NCBI GenBank assembly: GCA_949288065.1
Contig: CASEIL010000003.1
Coordinates: forward strand, 82,241 to 146,240
Reading direction: 5' to 3'
DNA length: 64,000 bases
Origin: an uncultured Phascolarctobacterium sp.
GTDB taxonomy: Bacteria > Bacillota > Negativicutes > Acidaminococcales > Acidaminococcaceae
This document shows, in pieces, positions 7,837 through 16,989 of the stretch (position 1 is the first letter of the stretch; every line of letters starts with the position of its first letter). The position numbers and the translations under genes are program-made. The notes beneath the pieces were generated by a model. The model was not told where the DNA came from. It did not search any database and worked only from the letters and a program-made list of their open reading frames with translations.

Positions 7837-9063
7837 ATGGAAATGACAACCATTCATCTTGACATGGTGCAGTCCGTCGCGCTCGCCATCGTCAGCTACT
7901 ACATCGGCACCTGGATTAAAGGCCACAGTGCCCTGCTGCAAAGGTTCAGCATACCGGCGCCTGTTATCGGTGGTTTGCCGTTCGCCTTTATCTTTTCGTG
8001 CTTAACAATATCCGGCATTGCCGATTTTACCTTTGACGACACGCTGCAAAAAGTAGCGCTGCTGTGCTTTTTTACCACCATCGGCATGATGGCGAGCTTA
8101 AAACTTGTTAAAAAGGGCGGCATGCTGCTCGTCGGCTTCTGGCTTACCTCCACCGTGCTGGGCATTTTACAGAACGCCGTGGGCATGGGCGTATGCAGCC
8201 TGATGGGCATTGATAAATTTTACGGCATCCTTGCCGGTGCGGTTGCCTTAATGGGCGGCCTTGGCACCAGCGCGGCCTTCGGCCCGTTTTTTGAACAGAA
8301 CTACGGCTTAACCGGCGCCACTACGGTTGCCATTACCGCCGCTACCTTCGGCATGGCCGTGGCGCTCATTATCGGCGGCCCGTTTGGCGAGCGCTTAATT
8401 AAAACATACAAAATTAAAACCCCAAAAGCCGCTAAAGAGGACGCACCGCTAGAGGAAATTGACGAAACCGAAACCACCGTTACCGGCGAAAACCTCATTC
8501 CGGCGCCTGCCGCTGCCGCGGAAATTTTAAAGGCGCTTGGCTTTGTTGCTATTGCCATGGGCCTGGGCAGCATTTTAAGCAGCTTTTTGGGCGAATTTAT
8601 TACACTGCCGGTGTACATTGGCAGTATGCTGGTGGCGGCGTTAATCCGCAACATCGGCGACTTCAGCAAAATGTACAAAATCGAAGGCGTTGGCATGGAC
8701 TGCATCGCCGATATTTCGCTGGTTTTATATGTAACCATGGCCATCAACAGCCTTAAACTGTACGAGCTGATTAACCTGGCGCTGCCGCTGATTATCATTC
8801 TCGTCATCCAGACGCTTTTAATGATACTGTTTGCGTTGGGCGTGTACTTTTTAATGTTCGGCAAGGATTACGATTCTGTAATGCTCGCCGTCGGCGGCAT
8901 CGGCTTTGCCATGGGCGCAACTGCCAACGGTCTTGCCAATATGCAGTCTCTTTCCGATAAATACGGTTTTTCCGCCAAGGCGTGGATGATTGTTTCCCTC
9001 GTCGGCGCCTTCCTCATCGACTTTACCAACGCCATCATCATAACGTGGATGATCGGGTGGTAA
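7837..9063 (+). CDS. gltS: Sodium/glutamate symporter
   Basis: A 408-residue integral membrane protein of the GltS (ESS) family, importing glutamate with sodium. The sequence shows two inverted five-helix halves separated by a charged loop at about residues 188-225. It also has glycine-rich hairpins such as MGGLGTSAAFGPF in the first half and GGIGFAMGATANG in the second. These are the re-entrant loops that form the transport site. The ATG follows CAGGAGGCTAAAAT. The gene is monocistronic, with its own promoter and a strong bidirectional terminator. Glutamate uptake fits an amino-acid-using gut anaerobe, which is inference. Confidence 0.93.
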   Translation: MEMTTIHLDMVQSVALAIVSYYIGTWIKGHSALLQRFSIPAPVIGGLPFAFIFSCLTISGIADFTFDDTLQKVALLCFFTTIGMMASLKLVKKGGMLLVGFWLTSTVLGILQNAVGMGVCSLMGIDKFYGILAGAVALMGGLGTSAAFGPFFEQNYGLTGATTVAITAATFGMAVALIIGGPFGERLIKTYKIKTPKAAKEDAPLEEIDETETTVTGENLIPAPAAAAEILKALGFVAIAMGLGSILSSFLGEFITLPVYIGSMLVAALIRNIGDFSKMYKIEGVGMDCIADISLVLYVTMAINSLKLYELINLALPLIIILVIQTLLMILFALGVYFLMFGKDYDSVMLAVGGIGFAMGATANGLANMQSLSDKYGFSAKAWMIVSLVGAFLIDFTNAIIITWMIGW

Positions 9064-9101
9064 TTTTATAAAGCTTATATAAAATTAAAAAATATCACTA
9101 A

Positions 9102-9145
9102 AATAACAAAACTCCCTTTAAAATAATAAAGGGAGTTTTGTTATT
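9102..9145. terminator. Bidirectional terminator between gltS and the carbonic anhydrase gene
   Basis: A perfect 19-bp inverted repeat (9102-9120 with 9127-9145, loop of 6) with A and T runs on both sides serves both convergent genes. Confidence 0.92.
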
Positions 9146-9161
9146 TTAATTTTAACTTACT

Positions 9162-9713
9162 TTACACAATCTTTTCGCCGTGGTATTCTTCGCCGCCGCC
9201 ATCGGGAAGCTCGTTGTAACGGCGGGTCCACAGGTTTTCGTATTTAACTGCCTGGGCGTGGGTAGCGTCGGTATTTTCCGGCAGCTGTTTAATAATTTTG
9301 GCAGGCACACCGGCAACAAGGCTGAACGGCGGCACAATGGTGTTTTTGGTTACAACCGCACCGGCTGCTACGATGGAGCCGCGGCCGATAACAGCGCCGT
9401 CAAGCACGGTGCTGTGCATGCCGATAAGGCAATGGTCTTCAACCGTGCAGGCATGCAGAAGCGCGCAGTGCCCAACAGTTACATAATCGCCCACAATGCA
9501 GGCATGGGTATCGGAAACATGCAGCACGCTGTTATCCTGCACGTTGGTGTATTTGCCGATTTCAATACGGTTAACATCGCCGCGCACGGTTACGCCGTAC
9601 CATACGCTGCTGAATTCTTTCATTTCAACCTTGCCGATAACGGCAGCGGTTTCGGCTACAAAAGCCTTCGGGTCAATCTTAGGCGTTTCGCCTTCAAATT
9701 TTTTAATAAGCAT
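9162..9713 (-). CDS. Gamma carbonic anhydrase-like hexapeptide-repeat protein
   Basis: A 183-residue left-handed beta-helix protein of the YrdA/PaaY/gamma-CA type. Hexapeptide repeats ([LIV]-G-x4 pattern) run from about residue 15 to 150. Candidate zinc-ligand histidines occur in [20 protein letters not shown] and IGMHSTV; these families bind metal at trimer interfaces. Carbonic anhydrase activity is known for some members only, so the reaction is uncertain. AAGGAGGA lies 8 nt before the ATG. It is a single-gene unit with its own promoter. Confidence 0.88.
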   Translation of the reverse strand: MLIKKFEGETPKIDPKAFVAETAAVIGKVEMKEFSSVWYGVTVRGDVNRIEIGKYTNVQDNSVLHVSDTHACIVGDYVTVGHCALLHACTVEDHCLIGMHSTVLDGAVIGRGSIVAAGAVVTKNTIVPPFSLVAGVPAKIIKQLPENTDATHAQAVKYENLWTRRYNELPDGGGEEYHGEKIV

Positions 9714-9748
9714 TGTTAAGATTCCTCCTTTATGCTGCTTACAGCTTT

Positions 9749-9776
9749 ATTGTATATTGTATACAAAATTTGTCAA
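9749..9776 (-). promoter_or_regulatory. Promoter of the carbonic anhydrase-like gene
   Basis: On the minus strand, TTGACA (9776-9771), 16 bp, then TACAAT (9754-9749). A short palindrome TTGTATACAA (9757-9766) sits in the spacer and could be an operator. Confidence 0.6.
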
Positions 9777-9784
9777 GGGCAACT

Positions 9785-9816
9785 AAAGGTTTTGCCCCGC
9801 AAAAAGCAAAACCTTT
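9785..9816 (-). terminator. Possible terminator after the MFS gene
   Basis: A perfect 11-bp inverted repeat AAAGGTTTTGC / GCAAAACCTTT with a 10-nt loop. The T run after it is short, so termination may be weak. Confidence 0.55.
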
Positions 9817-9856
9817 TACAAATTGTTAACTTTTTAACAGCCCTGCGCCAAATTAA

Positions 9857-11086
9857 TTACGCTTTCGCCAGCGGGCGCACCTTGGTTAAATAGGTATAAA
9901 CACCGGCGCACACCAAAATAAATCCGGTTAAAACAAGTATCAGCCGCGTCGGCATAAAGCCGCCCAAAAATCCGCCCAAAAGCGGGCCAACTACGCCGCC
10001 AAACTGCTGCGCGCTGGTCACCAGCCCAAACGCCTTGCCGCGCACGGAAGGGTCGGTAACCTCTACCAGACGGGCGTTAATGTTAGGTACCGCCCCCGCC
10101 AAAAACAGGCCGTAAATAAACGTAACTGCTGCGTACTGCCAAATGTTGCCCACAAAAAACTGGCACATATTAACCGCGCCCGCGCAGATAAACACCAAAA
10201 ACAGCGTTTTGGTATAGCCGCGCTTTTGCCCGCGGCTGCCCCAGTACGGCCCGGCGATGATGCCCGCAATGCCTGCCAGCGAGAAGATAATGCCCGCCGT
10301 TTTAACAACGTCCTCGTTAACAACGCCGCCCAAAAGATACGAAACGTACATGGTAATCAGCGGCTGCACAATCATTACGCAAACCTGAACGAGGAAGAAC
10401 ATGCTCATAACAAACAGCAGCCCCTTATTGTTCAGCGAGGCGCGTAAATCTGCCCAGACGTGAATAACCTTGCCCTCGGTTTTTTCGTGCTCCACATCGC
10501 GCACAAACGCAATAACCAAAACCGTGGCAATAAACAGCGCCCCGGCCGCGATGAAAAACGAGGTGCGCATGCCGAACCACGCACTGACATAGCCGCCCAG
10601 CATCGGCCCTAAAATACTGCCCGAAGCAACCGCCGTCTGCATCAGCCCCATGCCCCAGCCCATTTTAACCGCAGGCAGGGTAGATGATACCAGCGACAGC
10701 GCCGCCGGTACAAAGCCGCTGACAAGTCCCGCCAGCAGGCGCACGCCGAAAAGCTGCTCCGGCGTCTGGCACATACCCATCAGCATATATGTTAACGAAA
10801 GCCCCACGCCGGCGCGGATGGCCATTAAGCGCTGGCCGATTCTGTCCGCGTGAGCGCCCCAGTAAGGCGCCATAATGGCCGCCGTAAAAAAGGTAATGCT
10901 GTAAATAAGGCCCGTCCATTCGTTAACGTCGCTTTGCACAACGCCAAGATGCTGCAAAAGGTACACCGGCAAAAACGGCACGCACATGGTGTAGCTGGCG
11001 CAGCAAAAAAATACGCATCCCCATAAAACGTATAAATTAAGCTTCCAGTGCAGCTTGCCGCCGCCGCGGTCTTCAAAAATATTCAT
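9857..11086 (-). CDS. MFS transporter, drug-exporter (MdtG-like) type
   Basis: A 409-residue major facilitator with about 12 membrane helices. The loop between helices 2 and 3 has the family motif in the form PYWGAHADRIGQR, and it recurs between helices 8 and 9 as PYWGSRGQKRG. Glycine-rich GSILGPMLGG in helix 5 is typical of antiporters of the multidrug DHA1 group. Substrate cannot be told from sequence. The start has CGGAGA 8 nt upstream. It is transcribed alone, divergently from the gene at 11246. Confidence 0.85.
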   Translation of the reverse strand: MNIFEDRGGGKLHWKLNLYVLWGCVFFCCASYTMCVPFLPVYLLQHLGVVQSDVNEWTGLIYSITFFTAAIMAPYWGAHADRIGQRLMAIRAGVGLSLTYMLMGMCQTPEQLFGVRLLAGLVSGFVPAALSLVSSTLPAVKMGWGMGLMQTAVASGSILGPMLGGYVSAWFGMRTSFFIAAGALFIATVLVIAFVRDVEHEKTEGKVIHVWADLRASLNNKGLLFVMSMFFLVQVCVMIVQPLITMYVSYLLGGVVNEDVVKTAGIIFSLAGIAGIIAGPYWGSRGQKRGYTKTLFLVFICAGAVNMCQFFVGNIWQYAAVTFIYGLFLAGAVPNINARLVEVTDPSVRGKAFGLVTSAQQFGGVVGPLLGGFLGGFMPTRLILVLTGFILVCAGVYTYLTKVRPLAKA

Positions 11087-11183
11087 ATTATCATCTCCGC
11101 ACGATTATATCCTATATTAACATTTTAACATATTTTAAATAAAGAGTGTGACATTTGTGCAAACTCATCCGCGCAAAGCGCTG

Positions 11184-11212
11184 TTGCGGCGCAGCGGCGG
11201 ATATTGTATAAT
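11184..11212 (+). promoter_or_regulatory. Promoter of the 11246 operon
   Basis: TTGCGG (11184-11189), 17 bp, TATAAT (11207-11212), 33 bp before the GTG start. Confidence 0.6.
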
Positions 11213-11245
11213 TAATTCATTACATTATTATAAGGATGTGTAACC

Positions 11246-12334
11246 GTGAAAGGATTTAAAAAGCAGGAACTGGAAGAACAGGGCTTTATGGGCAGGCTGT
11301 TTGGCTCTAAGCCCCAGCAGAACGCCTTTGCCGAAATAAACAATATTTTAACGGACGCCAAAAGCGCGCAGGAGCTGACGCAGGACGCCGCAGGCGCGAT
11401 TTTTAAAAAATGGGGCTGCAAGTTCAGCGACGCCAATATGGACCAGCGCAGCGCCATCTACCGTAAGGTTGCCGATAACGCCTTTACCTATGCCATGGGC
11501 AAGGATGACGCGCTGCTTGCCGACCGCGCCCACATGGCAGCTATTTTGCAAATGCCCGATAACCTGTGCCGCCTGGCGGATAACGGCGCTAAAAAATCGG
11601 CCTATTTTGCCCGCTGCCATAACATTGTTACCGGTGAAGAAAAGCTGGACATTAACGCCATTAACGAACTGTTCGGCTACGACTATGAGGACGGCTTCGA
11701 CTTCCGCAAGCAGGTTTTTAACGATTACTTTAACGGCGAGTTTGACCGCATTGCCGAAGCCAAACGCTTTACGCCGGAGGATGAGCAGCGCCTGCGCGAT
11801 ATGTGCGCCAGGCTGGATATTCCGTATGAGTTTAAGGCTAACATTGACAACGCACTGACCAAATACCGCTATTTGTGGAACGCTGAAAACGCGCCGCTGG
11901 GCAATGTTAAGGTAGATTTTCCGCTGGAGGATGGCGAAAAATGCCACGCGGCAGGGCAGGCGTATTTGTGCGAGGTTAAAACCGTTGCCAAAGAGGACAA
12001 CTACTACCAGCTGACCCGCAAGCTGCGCATCGACGAAACCATTTCCTTTAAGGGCGAGCACATTGAGCACCCACAGATTATGGAAGAAACCGCCGTTATT
12101 ACCGACAGCGGCTACCTGTTTTTAACCAACCTGCGCGTTATTTATTTAAGCAAAAAAATGGCTAAGCAAATCCGCCTGGATAATTTAAAAACCGCAGACC
12201 TTTCTACCAACATCATTTATGTACACGCCAACGAAGGTGAAAGCCTGTCGTTTAAAATGCAGGACGACGCTGCCGAAGTTATGTTTGCCATTCTGCGCCG
12301 CATTTTGGCAGAGCGTGCAGGCAATAAAAAATGA
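11246..12334 (+). CDS. Uncharacterised protein with C-terminal PH-like domain
   Basis: A 362-residue soluble protein that I do not recognise as a named family. The N-terminal 230 residues look alpha-helical and charged, with no signal peptide or membrane span. The C-terminal 100 residues have alternating beta strands (YLCEVKTV, ISFKGEHI, GYLFLTNLRVIYLSKK, KQIRLDNLKT, LSFKMQD) and a final helix. That is the arrangement of bacterial PH-like domains, with the characteristic 'LTNLRVIYL' strand pair. The start is GTG at 11246 with AAGGATGTG upstream. It overlaps the next gene by 4 bp. Function unknown; the PH-like call is a structural guess. Confidence 0.6.
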   Translation: MKGFKKQELEEQGFMGRLFGSKPQQNAFAEINNILTDAKSAQELTQDAAGAIFKKWGCKFSDANMDQRSAIYRKVADNAFTYAMGKDDALLADRAHMAAILQMPDNLCRLADNGAKKSAYFARCHNIVTGEEKLDINAINELFGYDYEDGFDFRKQVFNDYFNGEFDRIAEAKRFTPEDEQRLRDMCARLDIPYEFKANIDNALTKYRYLWNAENAPLGNVKVDFPLEDGEKCHAAGQAYLCEVKTVAKEDNYYQLTRKLRIDETISFKGEHIEHPQIMEETAVITDSGYLFLTNLRVIYLSKKMAKQIRLDNLKTADLSTNIIYVHANEGESLSFKMQDDAAEVMFAILRRILAERAGNKK

Positions 12335-12912
12335 AGAACTTAATCCGTTTTGCCACAGCCGCTGACGCGGAACGCATTTTAGAGATTTACGCACCGTATA
12401 TTACGGATACCGTTATATCGTTTGAATACGAGGTGCCGGCGCCTGCGGAATTTTCCGCGCGCGTGGAAGAAATACGCAACCGCTACCCGTATCTGGTATA
12501 CGAACGTGACGGGCTTGTGGCGGGCTATGCTTACGCATCGGCATATAGCAGCCGCGCGGCGTATGATTACACTGTTGACCTGTCCGTTTATGTGGACGCC
12601 GCTTATTGCGGGCAGAACATCGGCGAATGCCTGTATGCCGCCATGTTTGATATTTTAACAAAGCAGGGCTTTTACAGCGCCTACGCCTGCATTACCGCTA
12701 CTAACCAAAACAGCCTTAACTTCCATAAACGCATGGGCTTTGAAGATGCAGGCACGCACCCGGTTGCAGGTTTTAAGCACGGCCAGTGGCTTGATGTTTG
12801 CTGGTACGCTAAACACCTGCGCCCCCATACAGATACCCCGCAGCCGCTGAAACCAATCGCAGATTTTACCGATAACGATTTGCTTCAGCCACACGAAACG
12901 TATAGAAAATAA
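12331..12912 (+). CDS. GNAT acetyltransferase, phosphinothricin/methionine-sulfone type
   Basis: A 193-residue N-acetyltransferase. Residues 1-165 match the Pat/MnaT-like GNAT pattern: early IRFATAADAERILEIYAPYI, ITDTVISFEYE, and an acetyl-CoA loop in the QNIGECLYAAMFDIL region. These are followed by the conserved ITATNQNSLNFHKRMGFEDAG and a C-terminal GFKHGQWLDVCWYAK. Such enzymes acetylate amino-acid analogues such as phosphinothricin or methionine sulfone. The true substrate here is unknown. The gene is translationally coupled to the one upstream (ATGA overlap). A 25-residue tail after the domain is unusual. Confidence 0.85.
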   Translation: MKNLIRFATAADAERILEIYAPYITDTVISFEYEVPAPAEFSARVEEIRNRYPYLVYERDGLVAGYAYASAYSSRAAYDYTVDLSVYVDAAYCGQNIGECLYAAMFDILTKQGFYSAYACITATNQNSLNFHKRMGFEDAGTHPVAGFKHGQWLDVCWYAKHLRPHTDTPQPLKPIADFTDNDLLQPHETYRK

Positions 12913-12924
12913 AATTGTGATAAC

Positions 12925-12955
12925 AAAACCCCGGGCTTTTAAGCTCGGGGTTTTT
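12925..12955. terminator. Bidirectional terminator
   Basis: AAAACCCCGGGCTT / AAGCTCGGGGTTTT hairpin with flanking A and T runs, between convergent genes. Confidence 0.9.
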
Positions 12956-12971
12956 GCTGTGAATAAATTGT

Positions 12972-13589
12972 TTAACTATTTAGTTTTAACGAAAGGCTTT
13001 GTAGTTTTTCTATATTTTTGTTTAAATCAAATTCACTGTCTTCTGTGTAGTCTTCTTTAAAATAGTTTTGGTGTTCATTTCTATGGTTTTCAGCTAAAAA
13101 TTTGCGTAAAGCGAGTAAATCTTTTAATACAGTGGTATTATTTGCAAAATAAAATTCAATAGCATCACAATAGGTATAGCATAACCGGTAACAGGAAAGA
13201 AGGTTAACGCAGTTTTGCATTTCAATAAAAGTTTGATTTATAATTGCCATTCGGTTAGCATCATAATATTTTAAAAGTGTTTTTACAGGCATTGTAAGCA
13301 TATAGCATGAGCATTGCAGTATATGCTGGGTTTTCCATTCGTCCGGCATGGGTGCTTGGGCAAGCAGGGAGAATATATTATAAACTGCGTTAGCAAAATT
13401 ATCTAACTTATCATCTAAATCGCTAAAATCTGCCAGTTCGGTTTTTGCATAATAAGTATAAAATTTGGCTTCCCAGTCATTGGGATTATTTATTAAAATA
13501 GTTCTATAAAATTCAATGGCGTCGATATATTCTTCGTCATATATCGCGCGCCGCGCAAGAATATAATAATTAGTTAAATCTGCTGCCAT
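12972..13589 (-). CDS. Hypothetical protein with TPR-like N-terminus
   Basis: A 205-residue predicted cytosolic protein, all helical. Residues 5-45 (NYYILARRAIYDEEYIDAIEFYRTILINNPNDWEAKFY) fit a tetratricopeptide pair. The remainder lacks recognisable motifs, and the C-terminus is acidic and coiled. Its codon use is AT-rich, unlike guaA or the gene upstream, which may reflect acquisition. No partner gene is evident. Function unknown. Confidence 0.6.
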   Translation of the reverse strand: MAADLTNYYILARRAIYDEEYIDAIEFYRTILINNPNDWEAKFYTYYAKTELADFSDLDDKLDNFANAVYNIFSLLAQAPMPDEWKTQHILQCSCYMLTMPVKTLLKYYDANRMAIINQTFIEMQNCVNLLSCYRLCYTYCDAIEFYFANNTTVLKDLLALRKFLAENHRNEHQNYFKEDYTEDSEFDLNKNIEKLQSLSLKLNS

Positions 13590-13731
13590 GTTAAAAACCT
13601 CTTTTACAAATTTGCTATTTTTATTATAATAAAACCCAATTTAACGGTCAACGCCGTGCGGATATTTTACGCGCTGTATAGTTAAGTGTGCTATACTTAT
13701 AATATACACCACTACAAAGGAGCGTTTTTTG

Positions 13732-14358
13732 ATGAAACAGGTAATTTTATCGTGCCCGACGCTGAAAAAGGAAATCCAGCATTTGCTGGCAGAATATAAA
13801 CTTGATACGCCGGTATATTTTTTGCCGAAGCGTTTGCACAGCGACCCGAAGGAGCTGGCGGAGTATTTGCAAAACACTATCGACAGCTTTTATAATGTAG
13901 ACAGAATTTTAATCTGCGTAAGCGGCTGCGGCGGCGGAACGGCGAAGCTGAAAGCCACGACTGCCGAGCTTGTAGTGCCCAAAACGCGCGACTGCGTGGA
14001 TATTTTGCTGAGTAAGACCGACCGTGCGAGCATTGACCGCGCCCATAACGGCATTTTTATGACAGAAAGCTGGCTTGATTTTATGCAGAGCGGTGAGCTG
14101 AACCTTGAGCGGCAGATTGCCGAAAAGGGCGAGGAAGAGGGCAAGGCGTGGCTGCGCAAAATGTTTAAGGGCTTTGAGCATTTTTACGTTGTCGATACCG
14201 GCACTTATGACACGCAGGTTGTTATCGACGCCTTAAAGCCTTTGGTGGAGGTGCTGGACGGCACGATTGAAACGGTTCCCGGCGGTTATAACATTCTGCG
14301 CAAGCTGGTAACGGGCGATATTGACGATGATTTCCGCGTTATCCCCAAAGAGGGCTGA
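13732..14358 (+). CDS. DUF1638-family protein
   Basis: A 208-residue soluble protein. The pattern VILSCPTLKKEI near the start, VSGCGGG at about 63, and VVPKTRDCVDILLS at about 82 match the DUF1638 family. In that family a glycine-rich loop and a conserved Arg/His-Asp-Cys segment suggest a metal or cofactor site. The function is unknown; members often occur in anaerobes near corrinoid or methyl-transfer genes, none of which is adjacent here. I use ATG 13732 because AAAGGAG (13716-13722) is 9 nt upstream, rather than the TTG one codon earlier. A TATAAT at 13698-13703 may be the promoter -10. Confidence 0.72.
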   Translation: MKQVILSCPTLKKEIQHLLAEYKLDTPVYFLPKRLHSDPKELAEYLQNTIDSFYNVDRILICVSGCGGGTAKLKATTAELVVPKTRDCVDILLSKTDRASIDRAHNGIFMTESWLDFMQSGELNLERQIAEKGEEEGKAWLRKMFKGFEHFYVVDTGTYDTQVVIDALKPLVEVLDGTIETVPGGYNILRKLVTGDIDDDFRVIPKEG

Positions 14359-14460
14359 AAAGCGCGCTAAAGCGGGCATTTTGTTTGCTTTTTTACACTT
14401 ATTATTGTAAAATTAAAGGATAAAGAAACGTAAAATTTTTTACAGGAGGTTGTAAGCCGT

Positions 14461-16014
14461 ATGAAAACCGAAAACCAGGAAATGATTTTAGTAATTGACT
14501 TCGGCGGGCAGTATAACCAGCTGATTGCGCGGCGCGTGAGGGAAAGCGGCGTTTACTGCGAAATTGTGTCTTATAAACAGAGCCTTGATAAAATAAAAGC
14601 CAAAAACCCTAAGGGCATTATTTTTACGGGCGGCCCCAACAGCGCTTATCTGGAGGATTCCCCAACTATCAGCGCGGAAATTTATGAGCTGGGCGTGCCT
14701 GTTTTGGGCATTTGCTATGGCAGCCAGCTGATGATGCACATGCTGGGCGGCCATGTTTGCAAAGCGCCGGAGCGCGAATACGGCAAAACGCTGGTTGATT
14801 TTGATACGGAAAGCCTGCTGTTTAAGGGCATCCCCGAGCAGAATGTATGCTGGATGAGCCACAACGATTACATTGAAACGGCGGCGCCGGGCTTTAAAAT
14901 TACGGCGCATACCCCCAACTGCCCGGTAGCGGCGGCAGAGGACGCAAGCCGCGGCCTGTACTGCGTGCAGTTCCACCCCGAGGTGCTGCACACCGACAAT
15001 GGCACCAAAATGCTGAGCAACTTTGTTTATAATGTGTGCGGCTGTGCCGGAACGTGGAAAATGGACAGCTTTGTTGAAGAAACCGTGCAGGAACTGAAGG
15101 CTAAAATTGGCGATGGCAAGGTGCTGTGCGCTTTAAGCGGCGGCGTGGACAGCAGTGTTTGCGCGGCTATGTTGGCGAAGGCTATCGGCAAGCAGCTGAC
15201 CTGCGTATTTGTAGACCACGGCCTCTTGCGCAAAAACGAGCGCGAGGAAGTTTGCAGCGTGTTCGGCGAAGGCGGACAGTTTGATATTAACTTTATCTGC
15301 GTGGACGCACGCGAGCGTTTTTACAGCAAGCTGGCAGGCGTAACCGCGCCGGAAGGCAAGCGTAAAATTATTGGCGAAGAGTTCATCCGCGTGTTTGAAG
15401 AGGTGGCGCAGCAAATCGGTGCTGTTGATTATTTAGCGCAGGGCACTATTTACCCGGACGTTGTGGAAAGCGGCCTTGGCGGCGAATCGGCAACGATTAA
15501 GAGCCACCACAATGTTGGCGGCCTGCCTGATTTTGTAGATTTTAAAGAAATTGTTGAGCCTTTGCGTGACCTGTTTAAGGACGAGGTACGCCAGGCAGGG
15601 CGCGAGCTTGGTTTGCCGGAATATCTGGTAACCCGCCAGCCGTTCCCGGGACCGGGGCTTGCTATCAGGATTATCGGCGACGTAACGCCGGAGAAGGTTG
15701 CCATTGTGCAGGACGCTGATTACATTTACCGCGAGGAAGTGGACAAACTGCCGCTGGCGCAGCGCCCCAGCCAGTATTTTGCAGCGCTGACCAACATGCG
15801 CAGCGTAGGCGTAATGGGCGACGAGCGCACTTACGATTACGCCATTGCCCTGCGTGCCGTAACCACCACCGACTTTATGACGGCCGAAGTAACCATGCTG
15901 CCGCCGGAAACCATCACCACCGCAGCCAACAGAATAGTAAACGAAGTAAAACATATCAACCGCGTGCTGTTTGACTACACAACCAAACCGCCCGCGACGA
16001 TTGAGTTTGAGTGA
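14461..16014 (+). CDS. guaA: GMP synthase (glutamine-hydrolysing)
   Basis: Converts XMP to GMP using glutamine and ATP. The 517-residue protein has an N-terminal class I glutaminase with Cys85 in GICYGSQLM, and the catalytic His-x-Glu in QFHPEV near residue 178. The ATP-pyrophosphatase domain carries SGGVDSS near 228, and the C-terminal dimerisation domain ends KPPATIEFE, as is standard. A GGAGG site lies 9 nt before the ATG. No purine riboswitch is seen in the 100 bp upstream. Its terminator marks the left boundary of the AT-rich island. Confidence 0.97.
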   Translation: MKTENQEMILVIDFGGQYNQLIARRVRESGVYCEIVSYKQSLDKIKAKNPKGIIFTGGPNSAYLEDSPTISAEIYELGVPVLGICYGSQLMMHMLGGHVCKAPEREYGKTLVDFDTESLLFKGIPEQNVCWMSHNDYIETAAPGFKITAHTPNCPVAAAEDASRGLYCVQFHPEVLHTDNGTKMLSNFVYNVCGCAGTWKMDSFVEETVQELKAKIGDGKVLCALSGGVDSSVCAAMLAKAIGKQLTCVFVDHGLLRKNEREEVCSVFGEGGQFDINFICVDARERFYSKLAGVTAPEGKRKIIGEEFIRVFEEVAQQIGAVDYLAQGTIYPDVVESGLGGESATIKSHHNVGGLPDFVDFKEIVEPLRDLFKDEVRQAGRELGLPEYLVTRQPFPGPGLAIRIIGDVTPEKVAIVQDADYIYREEVDKLPLAQRPSQYFAALTNMRSVGVMGDERTYDYAIALRAVTTTDFMTAEVTMLPPETITTAANRIVNEVKHINRVLFDYTTKPPATIEFE

Positions 16015-16028
16015 GGAAATATAAATAT

Positions 16029-16074
16029 AAATATAAATATAGCAGACGCTGAACTGTCTGCTATATTTATATTT
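16029..16074 (+). terminator. guaA terminator
   Basis: A perfect 19-bp stem (16029-16047 with 16056-16074) with an 8-nt loop, sitting at the junction where GC content falls sharply. Confidence 0.85.
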
Positions 16075-16101
16075 TGTAAATTTTTGAAAGGGTATATAAA
16101 T

Positions 16102-16971
16102 ATGATTTATTCACCTTTACGTTATCCTGGCGGAAAAGCTAAATTAGCACCTTTAATGGAAATATTAATAAAACGTACGAATCGGGTAGGTGGAACTTAT
16201 ATTGAACCATTTGCTGGTGGTGCTGCTATCGCTTTAGAATTATTAGAAAAGGGTATTGTAAATGAAATTGTGATTAATGATTACGATAAAAGAATATATT
16301 CTTTTTGGAAAGCTATTTTTAAAGAAACTGATAGATTTTTAGAAAGAATTTATGATGTGCCTTTAACAATTAGTGAATGGAAAAGACAAAGAGAAATTAT
16401 AAACTCAAAATGTAATAGATATAGCTTTGAATTGGGATTTGCTACTTTTTATATGAACAGAACTAATGTTTCTGGTATAATCAAAGGTGGCGTAATTGGT
16501 GGATACGCACAAGATAGTAAATGGAATATGGATGCTAGATTCAATAGAGTAAGTTTAATAAAAAGAATTTATAATATTTCTAGTAAAAAAGATTCTATTC
16601 ATGTATATAACAAGGATGTTTCATCGTTTATAAAAAATTATTTAAAGTATTATAGCGATAGTTTTATTTATTTTGATCCTCCATATTATTCTAAAGGAAG
16701 GCAATTATATTTAAATTTTTTTTCGTTAGAAGATCATATAAGAATTGCAGAACTTGTTAGAAACATAAAATCTTGTGATTGGGTTATTACATATGATGAT
16801 ACACCTGAAATTATGAAAATTTATAGAGATTATATTTGCAAAAAAATAGATTTAAAATATAGTGCAGGTAGAAAAAGAAAAGCTAGTGAAATAATTATCT
16901 TTAAAAATGAAACGATGATACCGTTAAATGAAAGTTTGTTAAATAATAATATTTATATTAATTTAAGATAG
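16102..16971 (+). CDS. Dam-type (D12-class) DNA adenine N6-methyltransferase
   Basis: A 289-residue adenine methylase. It opens SPLRYPGGKAKL, the D12-class N-terminal SAM site, and has the SAM motif EPFAGGAA near residue 34. The catalytic motif DPPYYSKG lies near residue 192. The start is ATG 16102 after GAAAGGG. It is the first gene of a run with spacing of 4-21 nt, followed by an AAA ATPase. Strongly AT-rich codon use contrasts with guaA, indicating transfer. The target site is unknown; D12 enzymes include the GATC methylases. It may protect the host from the nearby nuclease or act with the ATPase. Confidence 0.9.
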   Translation: MIYSPLRYPGGKAKLAPLMEILIKRTNRVGGTYIEPFAGGAAIALELLEKGIVNEIVINDYDKRIYSFWKAIFKETDRFLERIYDVPLTISEWKRQREIINSKCNRYSFELGFATFYMNRTNVSGIIKGGVIGGYAQDSKWNMDARFNRVSLIKRIYNISSKKDSIHVYNKDVSSFIKNYLKYYSDSFIYFDPPYYSKGRQLYLNFFSLEDHIRIAELVRNIKSCDWVITYDDTPEIMKIYRDYICKKIDLKYSAGRKRKASEIIIFKNETMIPLNESLLNNNIYINLR

Positions 16972-16989
16972 TTATTAAAGGTGTACAAT

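Noticed and set aside
16016..16040. Short tandem ATAAAT repeats
   Set aside because: They are the left arm and flank of the guaA terminator stem, not an independent repeat array.
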